Source of the DNA: Paraphoma chrysanthemicola
Taxonomy: Eukaryota; Ascomycota; Dothideomycetes; Pleosporales; Phaeosphaeriaceae
Direction: 5' to 3'
NCBI GenBank assembly: GCA_020744225.1
Contig: JAGMWG010000004.1
Location: 1,054,001-1,118,000 of the forward strand
DNA length: 64,000 nt
The position numbers and the translations under genes were made by a program. Shown in pieces: positions 30,428 through 41,934 of this stretch (within the stretch, counting starts at the first letter, position 1; every line of letters starts with the position of its first letter). The notes below the pieces were generated by a model. That model was given only the letters and a program-made list of their open reading frames with translations, searched no databases and had not been told where the DNA came from.

Positions 30428-31389
30428 GCTAGTGAAGGTAAGCGAGCTTATAACGATGGATACTAGCAGTATGATATGTTTAAAGATGGAATCGTAGTGA
30501 TCGCTCGTGGCTTGATGAGCAAGTCCGTGGGGTTGGATGCATTGAAGGAAGCAGCTGTCACAGGGCCGCCAAGTTAGGGTTGTCAGGTGCTCCACAGCTT
30601 CTTGTCCTCCTGAGGTGATCGCAACGACGTAATGTGAAAAATGTCAAGTTGTTCCCAACATCACAATGCGAACGTAAATGTTGCATTGAACACTGAATTT
30701 AGATTCCTACCAACTGACTTTGCGTGGGTTATTTACAGACGTCCTGATATCATGATCTGCTTGCCTTAAGATTTAATGACTGAAGTCCCCTCTTCTCCCG
30801 AGACGCGATCGTCATTGCCACAACTATTCGAGCCAATGATGTTTAGTAAGGTCGAATTTGAAGGACAAACTGTCGGCTTCCTCAACGACTCGCGATGGTT
30901 GCTCACAACACCGTGTAGGTGGATAGGGAGAAGAAGGAGCAGCCAATAGAGTTTTTGGGTACGCTAATGCGGAGTGCGAAAATGAAATAATGAAGTAAAG
31001 CTGTACTTAGACTTTGCAGGTGCTCATGTGCACAGGTGACTACGAAGTGTAGACAGCCAGTGTAGTGTGATTGTATTCAGTGAGTAGAAATTCGCTACCT
31101 AGTCTCTAATGTGAAGCTTGAAGCTTATAAGGCGTTTATATTAGTGCTGCACAATGATGCAGGGAATTGGCTAAGTTGTGGGTACTGCACGGGATTCACC
31201 TCCCGTTTGCTTCGTGTGTCGACAATCGACCACACTTCACTTCCTCTCCTCCACCACAAATAGCTGTCTTCCCACGTTATCACAAACACACCACGAACGC
31301 GTATCAAGCATTTAGTTTCACGAAATCAATCACATAACACCACATCAGCAATATCAGTCTCTACTGTTATAGATCCTCGCAGCCGGATA
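30428..31389. other. Intergenic region
   Basis: 962 bp upstream of the unknown gene and before the APH-like pseudogene. Nothing is supported. Confidence 0.5.
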
Positions 31390-32137
31390 TGTTGGAAAAA
31401 AGAAGAGGGCCCATTTGGAGAGCTGCGTCCTCTCCTCGTGAACTGGACTGTCGAACCAGGCATCAAGGTAATCACCAAGATTGCCCGGAGTACGCTAGGA
31501 ACCCCTGCAGGATTGCCATGCGAGGTTGAGTTCCTGGCTCAAGGCGCTTTCAACAAGGCTTACTTAATACGTTGTGGTCTTAATACCGATTATGTTATGC
31601 GCGTCACCGCACCCGTATAGCTGCAGCTCAAGACCTTGAGCGAGTGCGCAACTATCAATTATGTGCGACACCATACCAACATTCTAGCGCCCCGAGTGCT
31701 CCCCCGGCACTACGCTTCCACTTGCGATGATGAACTCGGCTTCGAATGGACGATTCAAGAATGCGTCCGAGGCACAAATCTGGGAGTTCAGCGATATATG
31801 CTATGGCTTGAGAAAGAGTTGCGAGTGCGAAAGGTCATTGTGTACATGGCCCAGTTGTTCCAACAGCGCTTTCCCCGGCTGGGCAACCTCTACGCTACGC
31901 AAGACCTACAACAGTTGCTGACAGCAGATTTACCTAACACTTGCCTGATCAGCGCTGAGCACTCTTCGAAGTCAAAGCTATTTTGTTTGAGTGAGGTTGT
32001 ATCCATTCCCTTATTTCACAACGATCATTGAACCCTCGACATTGAACGCGGTCCCTACAAGCACAGCCGTGAATGGCTTGCAGCGCAGCTTCAGATCGCC
32101 CTACACGATGCAGATTTTCTTTAATATGATGACGACG

Positions 32138-32171
<34 letters not shown>

Positions 32172-32827
32172 CGACGACGAAGACTCTACATCGAACCCGC
32201 CCTCCCCTTTCCACGATAACAACGACGGGTCAGTCACCGACTCCGAAACCACTAATCTTGACACCTCCCCCACCACAACCTTGTCCTCGTCGACCATCCA
32301 AAAGCCCTCTCCAGACCCGGAGACACGCACTGCCATCAAAGCCCGCATCCACCGTCTCCAATCCCTCCTCCCAATCCTCTTTCCCCCAACAGACAAAGAA
32401 ACTCACATCCAGCACCACCAAGACCTATACCAACAACATCCTCCTCAATCCCAAAACACTCACACTCGCCGACATCATCGACTGGGAATGCGTGCACACC
32501 GTCCCCATTTACCTCGGATGCCAACTCCCCAAACTCCGCCTCGGCCCCCCACGCTGCCTCCCGCCGCGTTTCGCAATCGAGATTGAAAACGAGTGGTATG
32601 AGAAAGCCTAGTACGACGACCTAGAAGAGTACGAGAAAACGCGACTGCGCCAATTCTTTCTCACGGAGATGGCGCGTGTGTGTCCCGAGTGGATCAAGTG
32701 TTACGAGGAGAGTGGACCCAAGTCGAATTTTGCGTTTGCTGTGGGTGTCGTGAGTATACGGGGGCATTGGGGGACGATTGATGAGTGGATTGGGGCGATG
32801 ATGGAGGGGAGGAGATGTGGAGTTTGA
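31390..32827 (+). pseudogene. APH-like aminoglycoside/choline-kinase-fold pseudogene
   Basis: A fungal APH-family phosphotransferase gene in decay. N-lobe: LAQGAFNKAYLI then VMRVTAPV; middle: ILAPRVLPRHYA, EWTIQECVRGTNLG; C-lobe: HHQDLY (catalytic H-x-D) and LTLADIIDWECVHTVP (metal-binding D). Reading is broken by four in-frame stops, TAG 31618-31620, TGA 32029-32031, TAA 32122-32124 and TAG 32609-32611, and by a frame change near 32430 between HHQDLY and TNNILLN. The coding trace resumes after the last stop (YDDLEEYEKTRLRQFFLTEM) to TGA at 32825-32827. All four stops could come from single C-to-T changes (CAG, CGA, CAA, CAG). A run of Asp codons, including (GAT)10, interrupts the middle. The 5' end is uncertain. 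Confidence 0.85.
32140..32169 (+). repeat. (GAT)10 trinucleotide repeat encoding poly-Asp
   Basis: Ten GAT triplets in the old reading frame of the APH-like pseudogene, flanked by further GAC/GAG codons, giving an acidic run of about 17 residues (32128-32180). Confidence 0.95.
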
Positions 32828-33677
32828 GGGAGGAATTGGGAGATGGAGAGAACGGCTGGCGTTTTGGCATCCATGGTAGAGACACCAAACATTGTTACCA
32901 TTTGCTTGTAGAGGTCGTAATTTTATTGAGGCGATACATAAGTGTTGAATGGGCCACGATCTCACTGTGCTGCAATCGAGGCCTTTGTCTGTACGCACGT
33001 ACCATCGTGTGACACGGCACTGACTGGCTGCTTGAATTTGCATTCGTGACGCCTCTTAAGCAGAAGCTTCATTGGGAAAATGGTTGTCGTGCTAAGCGAG
33101 ATTTCCCGCTTCGTCAGACGAGGACAACAGGACATCTCGCACGTACATAAATAGGAGGCGCAAGTTTGGTATTGTACTTTTCAATGATCACACTCTGCGT
33201 GCTATTCTTCTTCCACTCATGCCCAAAGGCACTCCATCTTCACTGCCCAACCGTCTAGAGAGGAGATGGTATATCCAGGGTATATTGTACAGTCAAGTTC
33301 CGCACAAGATCGCAAGACCGCGCAAGCAATGCCACCACAGGAAACACCATGTCAGACGCAACATTAGAGGCGACCTCAAAGTTCAGGTCCCATCAACGCC
33401 ATACCCAACCAACCAGCTCCGTTGCTGTCGGGGATATCCTTGCTCGCTGGAAAAAGACATTAAACCTGGATATAAACGCCGTCGCTGCAATGCGACTGGA
33501 AAAGCAAATGCGAAATTGTGCCCAGCTGCGTCAACTCAGAGATGATGCCTAAGTATGGCAGGGGTATTTGAATGTTTCTTTTGTTCGGCCGTTGCAGAAG
33601 AAAAACTCGAGAGTAAAAGGTTTATGACAAAAGAACTTCAGCAAGACCAAAGCGATGAAGAAGAGAAGTTGTCGCAT
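32828..33677. other. Intergenic region with a doubtful small ORF
   Basis: 850 bp. A 67-codon plus-strand ORF at 33349-33552 (MSDATLEATSKFRSHQRHTQ) is the only ATG-started candidate with reasonable composition. No homologue is recognised and no expression signal is visible, so it is not called as a gene. Confidence 0.4.
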
Positions 33678-36600
33678 CTAAATGGCGACTTCAGCACCAT
33701 GCGCACGTCCGCCACCAACAAGCTCGAGGATCTTGCCGGCAACAGCTGCTGGGTAGCCACGGGACAGGCCCTCGTTGACGACAGTCATGGCAGCAGCGCG
33801 GTCCTCAACTGCCATGTAGGCACGGGTCATGGCCTCGTAGGTGCTAGGTTCACGCCTGGATTCGGGTACGGACTCGTAGATGGCCTTCGCCTTCTCGATG
33901 TTGTGTGCAAGAGCCCAACCATGAATGAGGGAGTTGGCAATGTAGGGAGTCATCTCCACGCGACGGGCACGCATGTCCTGAAGCACGACCTCAGTGTCAG
34001 CGATCTGGTGGTTGGCAACCATGGCTTCGAATAGCGCTTGATAGAGGCAGGCTTGCGGTCGAATGCGGGTATCAGCCAGGACGGTATCGAAGAGACGACG
34101 GGCGCCTTCCATGTCGTGAAGAACGCAGCCCTTGGCGTGGATCAAAGAGGAGTAGTGCACAGCCTCTGGAACGGCACCTGAGCTGCGGACTTGCTCCAAG
34201 ACGTTTTCGGCAGCCACCATGTCGACTGGCTCAAGCGTAGCGTGGGTGTCGATAAGGAGCTTGAAAGTGTGCGTGGTGGGTTCGATACGCTTCGCTCGCA
34301 TGCGCTCGTAGTAGGAGAGAACCTTGCTACGATCACGCTTGGTGGTGAGGAAGAATTGCATCATGCTGTGATATGGCGCGGGACGTGGCTTGTAGTTGGG
34401 CATGCTCTCCATCTCCTCGAACAACTCCTCAGCAAACTTCTCGTCGCTGACACGGCACAAAGCGTTGACAATGGTGCCATAAGTGACAGAAGTAGGACGG
34501 ATACCAAGGTTGCGCATCTCAGAGAAGTAAAAGAGGCAGTCATCAATGCGGCGAGCTTTGCCCAGCTTGCCGATCAAGGCGTTGTAGAGGAAAGACGATG
34601 GCTCGACACCTTCAGTCTTTGCACGGAGGAAGATCTTGACGGCCTCGGTGGCTTCATCGAACGTCTTTGTTGACTCCTTGAGCGTTGTGATATAAAGACC
34701 AAAGGTGTTGGCAGTTGGGGCGGCACCCATGTCGAGCAAGTCTTGATGGTAACGGGCAGCAAGGTCACGCTGACCGCAAGTAAGTGAAGCAGCTACCATT
34801 GCGTCAAGTATGGTGACCCAACCGTATCGGACAATGCGGTACTGAGGCAGGAGAGGAACATCCTGCTTGGCAAGATTGAGGATGTCGTGAGCCAGATTGA
34901 GACGGTCTTCCTTTGCGGCGGCAGTAATCAGCTTCGCGTAGGTGAAGAATCGGGGATGACGACCAGCTCGTCGCATGTTCTTGAACTTCATCAACGCCTC
35001 GTTGAGGTGAGATGCAGATCGGCCATGAGTTTTCTCCAGGAGTTCGGTGATAGCTACAGAGCCCTTGTTGTCAGTTGACGCAGCATACGGATCATATTGA
35101 TCCTCGAAGGTGGGTGCCGCAGGTGTCGCAGGTGCCTGAACAGGGTATTGAGCAAATGGTGCCGGCGAGTACATCGACTCAGGCGCCGGGTGCTTGTAGC
35201 TGTACCAACGGTGCTGGAGATCGCCGCGATCGAGCTTTGCAAGAACCTTCTCAACCAGACCAGAAGTGGTCTTGTTGACAGGGGTACCAGTCGCAGTGAT
35301 GACCTCGAGGAGATGGGCGAATCGTGCAGCGTGAGCAACATCCGTTTCCGCACTCTGGAGTATGATTCCAGATTGGACTTGCATAAGGAGTGTGATGTCT
35401 TCGAAGCTCAGCTGAGCAATGGCCTCAGGTCCCATACCAGTGAGTAGGTGGTGAGCAACTGGGGTGACTAGGCCACCATTCTCGATCATCGTCCACATCA
35501 GCTCCATGCTAGCCCGCGGCGGAAGGAAGATGCCACGCTTCATCATGAAATATCCCATAACCTCGATAGCTTCATCAATCTGCTCGACAATCGCCATCTT
35601 GTTCTGGTTGATGGCAGATTGCGAGTCGCGAATACGAGCGAACATCTGGCGACCCTGACGAAGGCCGCGCTCCGCGTGTCCGCTACCGATCAACGCGATG
35701 CTGTGCATAGCGGTGGGCTCGATGAAGTCGGGCTTAGTAGGTGAAAGCTCAAGCATTCTCCAGAAGACGTCCGCAGCCTCAATATCTCCATTGCGAATAT
35801 GCATAGCGCCCATGGCCATAGCTGGTCGGGACAAGTCACTCTCCGCAGGAAGATCGTCAAAAGCTTCAGTGGCGACATCAACCGCGCCGCGGTCTGCTGC
35901 TTTGATGCAGATAGCGGCCATGGCAATGTGTCGAGCTTGTGGGCTTAGGGACTCGTTGGCGTAGACCAAGGCTTCCTGGAAAGAACCATTTTTCAACCAT
36001 TCAGGCAGGAAAGCTTTGAGGCCAACAATGTCTCTAATGGATGTAACATCCTCGGGGGTGGCGAGAGCAGTTTCGATCTTGGTAAGAAATTTCTGTCCTC
36101 CCTCGATACGGTTGCAAATGGTGTATGCCTTGACAAGAGCAGCGTAGACATCGTTGTCTTTCCGAGAGAGCTGGATCTCGCCACTATCGTTGGAAACGGC
36201 GAGCGCCTTGTATTCGTCATAGCATTCGACGGCACTTCGGAGATCTCCAGATTTGCCGAATGCGTGGATCATAGGCACAAACATGTCCGCAGCAGGCGTC
36301 ACATTTCGAGACTCCATGTGCGAGTAAATGCGGACCATGTCCTCCACGCGCTCGCCTTCGGCACAGGCGGTCACCAGGAGACGGTAAGTCCTCTCTGAAA
36401 AGGAACGGCCAGATTCGACATTGACGGCGGCATCGAAAAGCTTGACGGCTACGGAAAGAGAGCCGTCCTCAGTCAAGATGGCATAGTCGGTCTCATTAGA
36501 CTGAAGCATAAAACGGCCCTCCTCTTCCATGCCACCATAGCGAAGTCGCTTCTCTTCAAAGCTTTGCTTCAGTGACACTACTTCTAGTGACCGTACAGAC

Positions 36601-37556
36601 AAAAGCTCGATGAGTGCAGTGTATGTTGCGGTGTCCGGGACTACGCGTCGGCGGAGCATGTCCGAGTAGACATCGAGCGCCTTTGGTACGACCTGATGCT
36701 TGGCTCGGGGAAGGTGGATTGCGGCAGACAGGAGGGTGTTGTAGGCGGAGACTGAGGGCTTCACTCCTGACTGGAGCAGAGCCTCAAAGACGGCCGGTAC
36801 TTCAGCATACTTGCGATTCTCAGCAAGTGCCTGTAGTTCTGCAGTGTACTCGTCCAAGGTCTCCCGCGCTTCCACGGGGCTGTTTGCGATCGTCGAATCG
36901 GTACGGCTCAGGGTGGTCGAGTTGACAAGGGTATCCGATACGGTGGCAGGCGACTCTGACCGAATTTCTTCGATGATCGCCTCCTCTTGTTCAATGACAT
37001 GCTCAGCAGCAATGCTAGCCTTGCTCTTTGCCACCTCTTGCGCGATCGCCTCATCTACCCGTGCAAGCGCGATCTTCTCCGCCTCTTCATCGCCAACGGC
37101 CTTCTTGAAGTCATCGACCTGACTTGTGCTGTATGCGCGATTGATGGCGGCACGCGCCGGAACAGGCTCTGCCGCCTCCTCGATGGCGACATTGCTCTCT
37201 TTAGCCTCAGGGGCGGCCTTCTGCGTGCTCTTTGGGTCCCACTCGATAAGCTTGCGGAACTGGAATTGCGACCAGTCCTTATCATCACTACGCTGATGCT
37301 TTTGCCATGCTGTGTAGTATGCGGCTAGACCGGAGTCTGAGTGTTCTTGCGAGCTCGCGTTGAGTGCCTTGACGGCTGCGGTTGTGGACGTCGAAGCAAA
37401 GGCATGCTGGTTCTTCAGACCTTTGCGGAAGCGGTCATGTTGGAGGGAGGCGAGGGGGTTGGTTGTCTGGACACCGGCGACAACACTTTGAGCGTAACCG
37501 TGAGTGAAGCCTTTGGCAAGACTCTGGCGCGCGAGGTGGAAACTCTTGAAGACCAT
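33678..37556 (-). CDS. Large pentatricopeptide-repeat (PPR) protein, mitochondrial type
   Basis: 1,292 aa, single exon, ATG at 37556. The N-terminus MVFKSFHLARQSLAKGFTHG is basic and amphipathic, as in mitochondrial targeting. Repeated 35-residue helical hairpins with the PPR pattern are clear: PSVSAYNTLLSAAIHLPRAK and PDTATYTALIELL at about 260-320, and a dense array in the last 400 residues (EPSSFLYNALIGKLGKARRI; RPTSVTYGTIVNALCRVSDE; EPTTHTFKLLIDTHATLE; RPQACLYQALFEAMVANHQI). PPR proteins bind organellar RNA, so a role in mitochondrial mRNA stability or translation is likely. It could belong to the group often labelled Cya5-like in fungi, but I cannot assign a precise target or symbol. Confidence 0.93.
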   Translation of the reverse strand: MVFKSFHLARQSLAKGFTHGYAQSVVAGVQTTNPLASLQHDRFRKGLKNQHAFASTSTTAAVKALNASSQEHSDSGLAAYYTAWQKHQRSDDKDWSQFQFRKLIEWDPKSTQKAAPEAKESNVAIEEAAEPVPARAAINRAYSTSQVDDFKKAVGDEEAEKIALARVDEAIAQEVAKSKASIAAEHVIEQEEAIIEEIRSESPATVSDTLVNSTTLSRTDSTIANSPVEARETLDEYTAELQALAENRKYAEVPAVFEALLQSGVKPSVSAYNTLLSAAIHLPRAKHQVVPKALDVYSDMLRRRVVPDTATYTALIELLSVRSLEVVSLKQSFEEKRLRYGGMEEEGRFMLQSNETDYAILTEDGSLSVAVKLFDAAVNVESGRSFSERTYRLLVTACAEGERVEDMVRIYSHMESRNVTPAADMFVPMIHAFGKSGDLRSAVECYDEYKALAVSNDSGEIQLSRKDNDVYAALVKAYTICNRIEGGQKFLTKIETALATPEDVTSIRDIVGLKAFLPEWLKNGSFQEALVYANESLSPQARHIAMAAICIKAADRGAVDVATEAFDDLPAESDLSRPAMAMGAMHIRNGDIEAADVFWRMLELSPTKPDFIEPTAMHSIALIGSGHAERGLRQGRQMFARIRDSQSAINQNKMAIVEQIDEAIEVMGYFMMKRGIFLPPRASMELMWTMIENGGLVTPVAHHLLTGMGPEAIAQLSFEDITLLMQVQSGIILQSAETDVAHAARFAHLLEVITATGTPVNKTTSGLVEKVLAKLDRGDLQHRWYSYKHPAPESMYSPAPFAQYPVQAPATPAAPTFEDQYDPYAASTDNKGSVAITELLEKTHGRSASHLNEALMKFKNMRRAGRHPRFFTYAKLITAAAKEDRLNLAHDILNLAKQDVPLLPQYRIVRYGWVTILDAMVAASLTCGQRDLAARYHQDLLDMGAAPTANTFGLYITTLKESTKTFDEATEAVKIFLRAKTEGVEPSSFLYNALIGKLGKARRIDDCLFYFSEMRNLGIRPTSVTYGTIVNALCRVSDEKFAEELFEEMESMPNYKPRPAPYHSMMQFFLTTKRDRSKVLSYYERMRAKRIEPTTHTFKLLIDTHATLEPVDMVAAENVLEQVRSSGAVPEAVHYSSLIHAKGCVLHDMEGARRLFDTVLADTRIRPQACLYQALFEAMVANHQIADTEVVLQDMRARRVEMTPYIANSLIHGWALAHNIEKAKAIYESVPESRREPSTYEAMTRAYMAVEDRAAAMTVVNEGLSRGYPAAVAGKILELVGGGRAHGAEVAI

Positions 37557-39009
37557 TTAGGAGATTGAGGAACCCTTCAAAGAGGAAGGGTGAGACTGGA
37601 AGGAGTCAGTACGGCAGGTCGCATACGCGCAGTCAATGGTGGAGATGATGCAGACGCGACGAGGAATGAACATTGCAATGTTGACGGTATTCCTGATGAA
37701 GTTGGGCGACCAGGCAACAGCTTTGTGATCGCGTCCGTTATATCCGAGGCACGAGGTAATCAAGAAGCATTACACGGGAGGTACGTACGGTTATTCTCAA
37801 GGCGCGGCGATGCTGCAGGTTCATTTGACGACACCGCCAAATGAACGCGCTTTGAGAAGGGGTGTTGTGGGTGGTGGGAACTAAAGTGAAGCTCTGGAGG
37901 CTTCGCGTGCCTTCGTGTTTGGGATGGAAACTGGATAACAGTTTCTTGCAGGTCCAAGATTGTGAGAGAAGAAAAGGCACACTGCGGCCTGAAAGGAATA
38001 TTATGAGCCTCGAGGGCGAATCGCTAGCGGATGATGGAAGGAAGCTTCGAGTAGGCAGCTCGTCGTCGTCATGAAGTTAGACGGGAGCACGCTAGCACAG
38101 GCGCGGAATTTCGGATGCGAAAAATTGTCGGAGAGGCTGCCGCAAACTGTGGCTCAGCTCGCCAATAGCTCCCTAAACGTGTCCTCCCGGGGAGCGCTCC
38201 TGTGCCTCCGCACGAATCAGAGCGGCCGCAAGTCCAAAAGTCGGTGGAACGGCGAGATTGCTGGCACCGAGGCCTGCAAGGGCCGGCCATGGAGACTCGA
38301 CCACCTAGATGAGTCAATCAGCGCGAGAGAAAGACTCGGCTGCACCCCGCCTCGGTCTTCTCGGACTTAGACTGAAGAGGCTTGGGCGTGCACATGATGG
38401 ACCAAATCTTCGGACACGGTCAAGGGCCGTGGGCGATGGGTAGACTAGACGTTAGGGGATGGCTGGGGCTTACTGTGACTTTGCAGCCGACGACACCTCA
38501 ATCCAGCGCGGGCTTGGCGGCCGCTGTTCGTTTGCGCAGACCATTGTGATTCCTAGTTTACTATAAAACAGCGGACGTTACTTGCTGCCAAGTCAAAAGT
38601 CTTGTGCGGTGCCTGCCTACAAAGGTTTGCAATTGCTTTCGCACGGAGCCTGCAGCTCGAAGTCAACATCACTCGCTCAATTGCCTTATCTCAAATCACC
38701 CAATCTCCCGCCGGACCCTCTTCCTCACGAATCTCGTTCCTTCAAAATCAGCAACCGTGTTTCGAGATGACAGACCATATCCCAGAGTGATTGCAGTCGA
38801 ACTTCGCTTTGTTGTTGATTATGGGCGAGGTGACGATTAGGTTGAGGGCCAAACACTACTATTCTTCGAGCAACAACCGGATTCCATTCTTTCCTCAGGC
38901 ATATCACTACCAAACCCAAGCCTGCCAGTTCCAGTGGCGGGAATGGGTAACGTTACTGGCCTTCGTCCAATATCCAGCCTGTGGCCGCCTATACAGGGGC
39001 GGTACTAAC
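37557..39009. other. Intergenic region
   Basis: 1.45 kb upstream of the PPR gene and downstream of the next minus-strand gene. Only ORFs below 100 codons without motifs. Nothing is supported. Confidence 0.5.
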
Positions 39010-39516
39010 TTAGGCAGCCTGCGCTTGGTTACTTTTACCACCAAGCGAAGCTTGCTCGAGATCATTGTGTAAGAGCTGATGCTGATACAACGCTGGGATA
39101 GCGCGTTGTTCGATCCATTCGGTGCACTTGATGTACGGTGGTCTCGGCTCATTGGCTTTGTAGAATGATCCGTCTGGTTTGATTTGGTCGGTGGTCATAG
39201 TCTTAGGATTGAATGCCCTCTGACGATGAGGTGGTGGCACGGTCTGCAACACTTGTTCCAGACGCTCTGGGTAATCTTCGCTGCAGATACGTCCGGGGTA
39301 TGTCTTCGCATGGTAGGTCTGACTTGGGTCTACATCTCGTCTTTCGTAACTCATACCCGATACCAAATCACCAGTGACGTGAAAAACCTGCCCCACTTTC
39401 TCTACGTCTCTCTCAACACAGAGAACGGTGTGATACCTTGTCTCATTACCCATCATAGGATCTTGTATTCCCAACGGGTATTGCACTTTATAGACATTGT
39501 ATGCAGTGCCAGGCAT
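39010..39516 (-). CDS. Conserved fungal protein of unknown function
   Basis: 168 aa, single exon, ATG at 39516 (MPGTAYNVYKVQYPLG). The order of segments TVLCVERD..VGQVFHVTGDLVSGMSYERR, then YPERLEQVLQTVPPPHRQRA and a C-terminal CTEWIEQRAIPALYQ, matches a small family I know from many filamentous ascomycetes. It has no assigned function. It is soluble, with no signal peptide or membrane segment. Transcribed divergently from the phosphomevalonate kinase gene across about 600 bp. Confidence 0.78.
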   Translation of the reverse strand: MPGTAYNVYKVQYPLGIQDPMMGNETRYHTVLCVERDVEKVGQVFHVTGDLVSGMSYERRDVDPSQTYHAKTYPGRICSEDYPERLEQVLQTVPPPHRQRAFNPKTMTTDQIKPDGSFYKANEPRPPYIKCTEWIEQRAIPALYQHQLLHNDLEQASLGGKSNQAQAA

Positions 39517-40118
39517 TGTCGATGTGGGCCTCTCGACTTAGAATCAGGCTTACGTGCAGGTCAATCAAGGTTGGAGCTTTCGATTACAAGATATCGCAAG
39601 ATGAAAGAACAGTAGTCAGAATGTTGAGCCGCGCGGACGCTGTAATGTATAGAAACGTTGGTGTTTTGATCGACGCTGTCAATAGGTGCATGTCGCCCTG
39701 AGCTTCTTGAGCTTGTGCCAAAGAGGCCTAGGCGTCCGGCCTATATTCGAACGCTGCGGATGGCGGGAACAGAAGTCGCCACCAGAGTAATCAGAATAAT
39801 TATCGCATTGGCACGTGACCTGGGAGCTTGAGCTCTGCAGTATCCATGGACAAGCATATGAAGAACCTTCATATACGTGCGCGGTAGACGTTTGCGCATT
39901 TTGTCCTTCTAGCAACTGTGGTGGGCGACCCACTGTGCTGTGGTTCGCTATTGCCCAATTCGCGCACTCGTGCACTCGCGAGGAACTGCCCTCAATCACC
40001 GATCACCGCCATCATCATCAGCCCCTCACATCGTTCGTGCATATCGTTCCCCAACTCGACGACCCTATATTCTTACCAATCCAATCCGCAATCCTGCTGC
40101 CTGGCAGCGCTCGTATCC
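39517..40118. other. Divergent promoter region
   Basis: About 600 bp between the unknown minus-strand gene and phosphomevalonate kinase. ORFs across it are shadows. Confidence 0.5.
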
Positions 40119-41934
40119 ATGGTCGCCCCGTTAAAGCCGACTTCCGTGTCCTGTCCGGCCAAGGTGCTGGTTGCGGGCGGGTACCTGGTGCTCGACCGAG
40201 CTTACACTGGGCTAGTCTTTGGCCTGGACGCGCGGATACACACTGTGATTGAGCCTATCCAGACAAGAGCTGGCGTTTCTATCAGTGAGATAGTTGTCAA
40301 GAGTCCGCAATTCCTCGAGGCCATTTGGGAGTATGGGTATAGACTGCAGGGTGAGGGTGCCGGCATCTCAGTGACCCAATTGAGTGTGTAAGTGCTCAAA
40401 TATTTTCTCTATCAATTGCGCTTCCATGTATCACTCTCTCTGCATTCGTCAATCTTTCTATTTGGGGATTTGTCCACACAGTTTAGTCATTAGCTTGATT
40501 GCGCTGTGCGGTGCACAACACTTCCTTCCCAATTGGGCAATCGAAGAAGTACTACGAAGTACCATGAACCTGGAATGGATCGACCAGCGCCACCAAGAAT
40601 GTGCATTTCTCGAGTTGCAATCCGCATCTTGGGCTCCATTCATTCTTCGCAGTCTTTTACCATCATGTTCAGTCTCTGACATGGCCTCTCAAATCGCTTG
40701 CATGACCCCTCATGGCTTGAAGCATTGCAATTTCTCATCTAGCAAGACCGAACGTCTCAGTTCGGAGAGGAGAGACACTGTGAGGTGGGCCATTGCAGAA
40801 TATATCATCTAACAATACCTCAACAGCGGCCACGAACAATCCATATCTCACACCCGCAACCCATTCATCGAAACCGCCCTCACCTACTCCCTGACGTACA
40901 TCTCCACCCTCCTCTCTCCCAACCAGCGTATCGCCTCCTCCACCATCCGCATCCTCGCCGACCAAGCTTACTACTCCAACCCTGGCACCCAGCGCACATC
41001 GTCCAGCCCCTTCCTCGACTTCAACGTCACGCTCAAAGACGCACACAAAACCGGCCTCGGTTCCAGCGCCGCCCTGGTCACCAGTTTTACGGCCGCGGTA
41101 CTCGGGTTCTACTTGCCGAAAGAGAAGTGGGATGGGACGACAGATGAGGGCAAAAGAGTGCTGCATAATCTCGCACAAGCGAGCCATTCGCATGCGCAGG
41201 GAAAGGTAGGGAGTGGATTCGATATTGCGTCTGCCGTGTATGGCTCCTGTCTATACAAACGTTTCTCACCTTCCTTGCTCAACGCGCTTCCCGCACCCGG
41301 CACCGCTGGCTTTGCAAAGCAACTCAAAGACCTAGTCGAAGGCGATACGTGGGACACCGAGATCCAGAAAGCTGCTATCAAGATGCCCAAGGGCTTGAGA
41401 TTGGTCATGTGCGATGTCGACTGTGGGAGCGAAACACCCGGAATGGTAAAGAAGGTGCTTAAGTGGAGAGAGGAGAACAAAGAAGAGGCGGACAGGATCT
41501 GGGGTGCTTTGCAGCAGGGAAATGAGAAGCTAGCAGAGGAGTTGACAAGGCTTGCTGGTGCTGGAGGAGACTATCAGACTCTGCGTGAGATCATTGAAGG
41601 AAATCGGGATCTGATCCGCCAAATGAGCGAGGCCTCACAAGTCCCCATCGAGCCCCCGCAGCAGACCAAGCTGCTGGACTATTGCTCGAAGCTGCAAGGT
41701 GTAGTTGGCGGCGTGGTACCTGGAGCTGGGGGGTATGACGCGATTGTGCTATTCGTTGAAGACAAGGAGGAGACAATCACAAAACTCAAACAGTCATTAG
41801 CTTCGTACGAGGCTGATGATGAGCAAGATGGCTTGAAGATTGGAAAAGTGGGCGTTATTGGGGTCAGGGAAGAGATGGAGGGTGTCCGAACAGAGGCCTT
41901 GAGTCTCTACGAGGAGTGGGCTACCAAGTCGTGA
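40119..41934 (+). CDS. ERG8: Phosphomevalonate kinase
   Basis: GHMP-family kinase that phosphorylates mevalonate-5-phosphate to the diphosphate in the cytosolic mevalonate pathway feeding ergosterol. Model: exons 40119..40387 and 40827..41934 (458 aa, close to the roughly 450 of yeast Erg8); the intron is 439 bp (GTAAGT donor, ATCTAAC branch site, AACAG acceptor), unusually long here. N-terminal SCPAKVLVAGGYLVLDRAYT is the family start. GLGSSAAL at residues about 166-173 is the GHMP phosphate-binding loop. AQGKVGSGFDIASAVYGSCL and the C-terminal GVVPGAGGYDAIVLF are the further GHMP motifs. The phase across the long intron is consistent, and the joined sequence SVGHEQSISHTRNPFIETAL leads into the conserved part. 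It ends tail to tail with the ribosomal protein gene. Confidence 0.93.
40388..40826 (+). other. Long intron of the phosphomevalonate kinase gene
   Basis: 439 bp against a window norm near 50. It contains a 142-codon open stretch (40384-40812) in a frame different from exon 1 and without recognisable motifs. A hidden alternative exon cannot be excluded. Confidence 0.7.

Noticed and set aside
33349..33552. 67-codon ORF as a small secreted or regulatory protein
   Set aside because: It has no signal peptide, no cysteine pattern and no homology clue. It is mentioned only as a doubtful ORF.
40384..40812. Protein-coding exon inside the ERG8 intron
   Set aside because: It is out of frame with both flanking exons unless extra splice sites are assumed, and the known protein needs no residues there.
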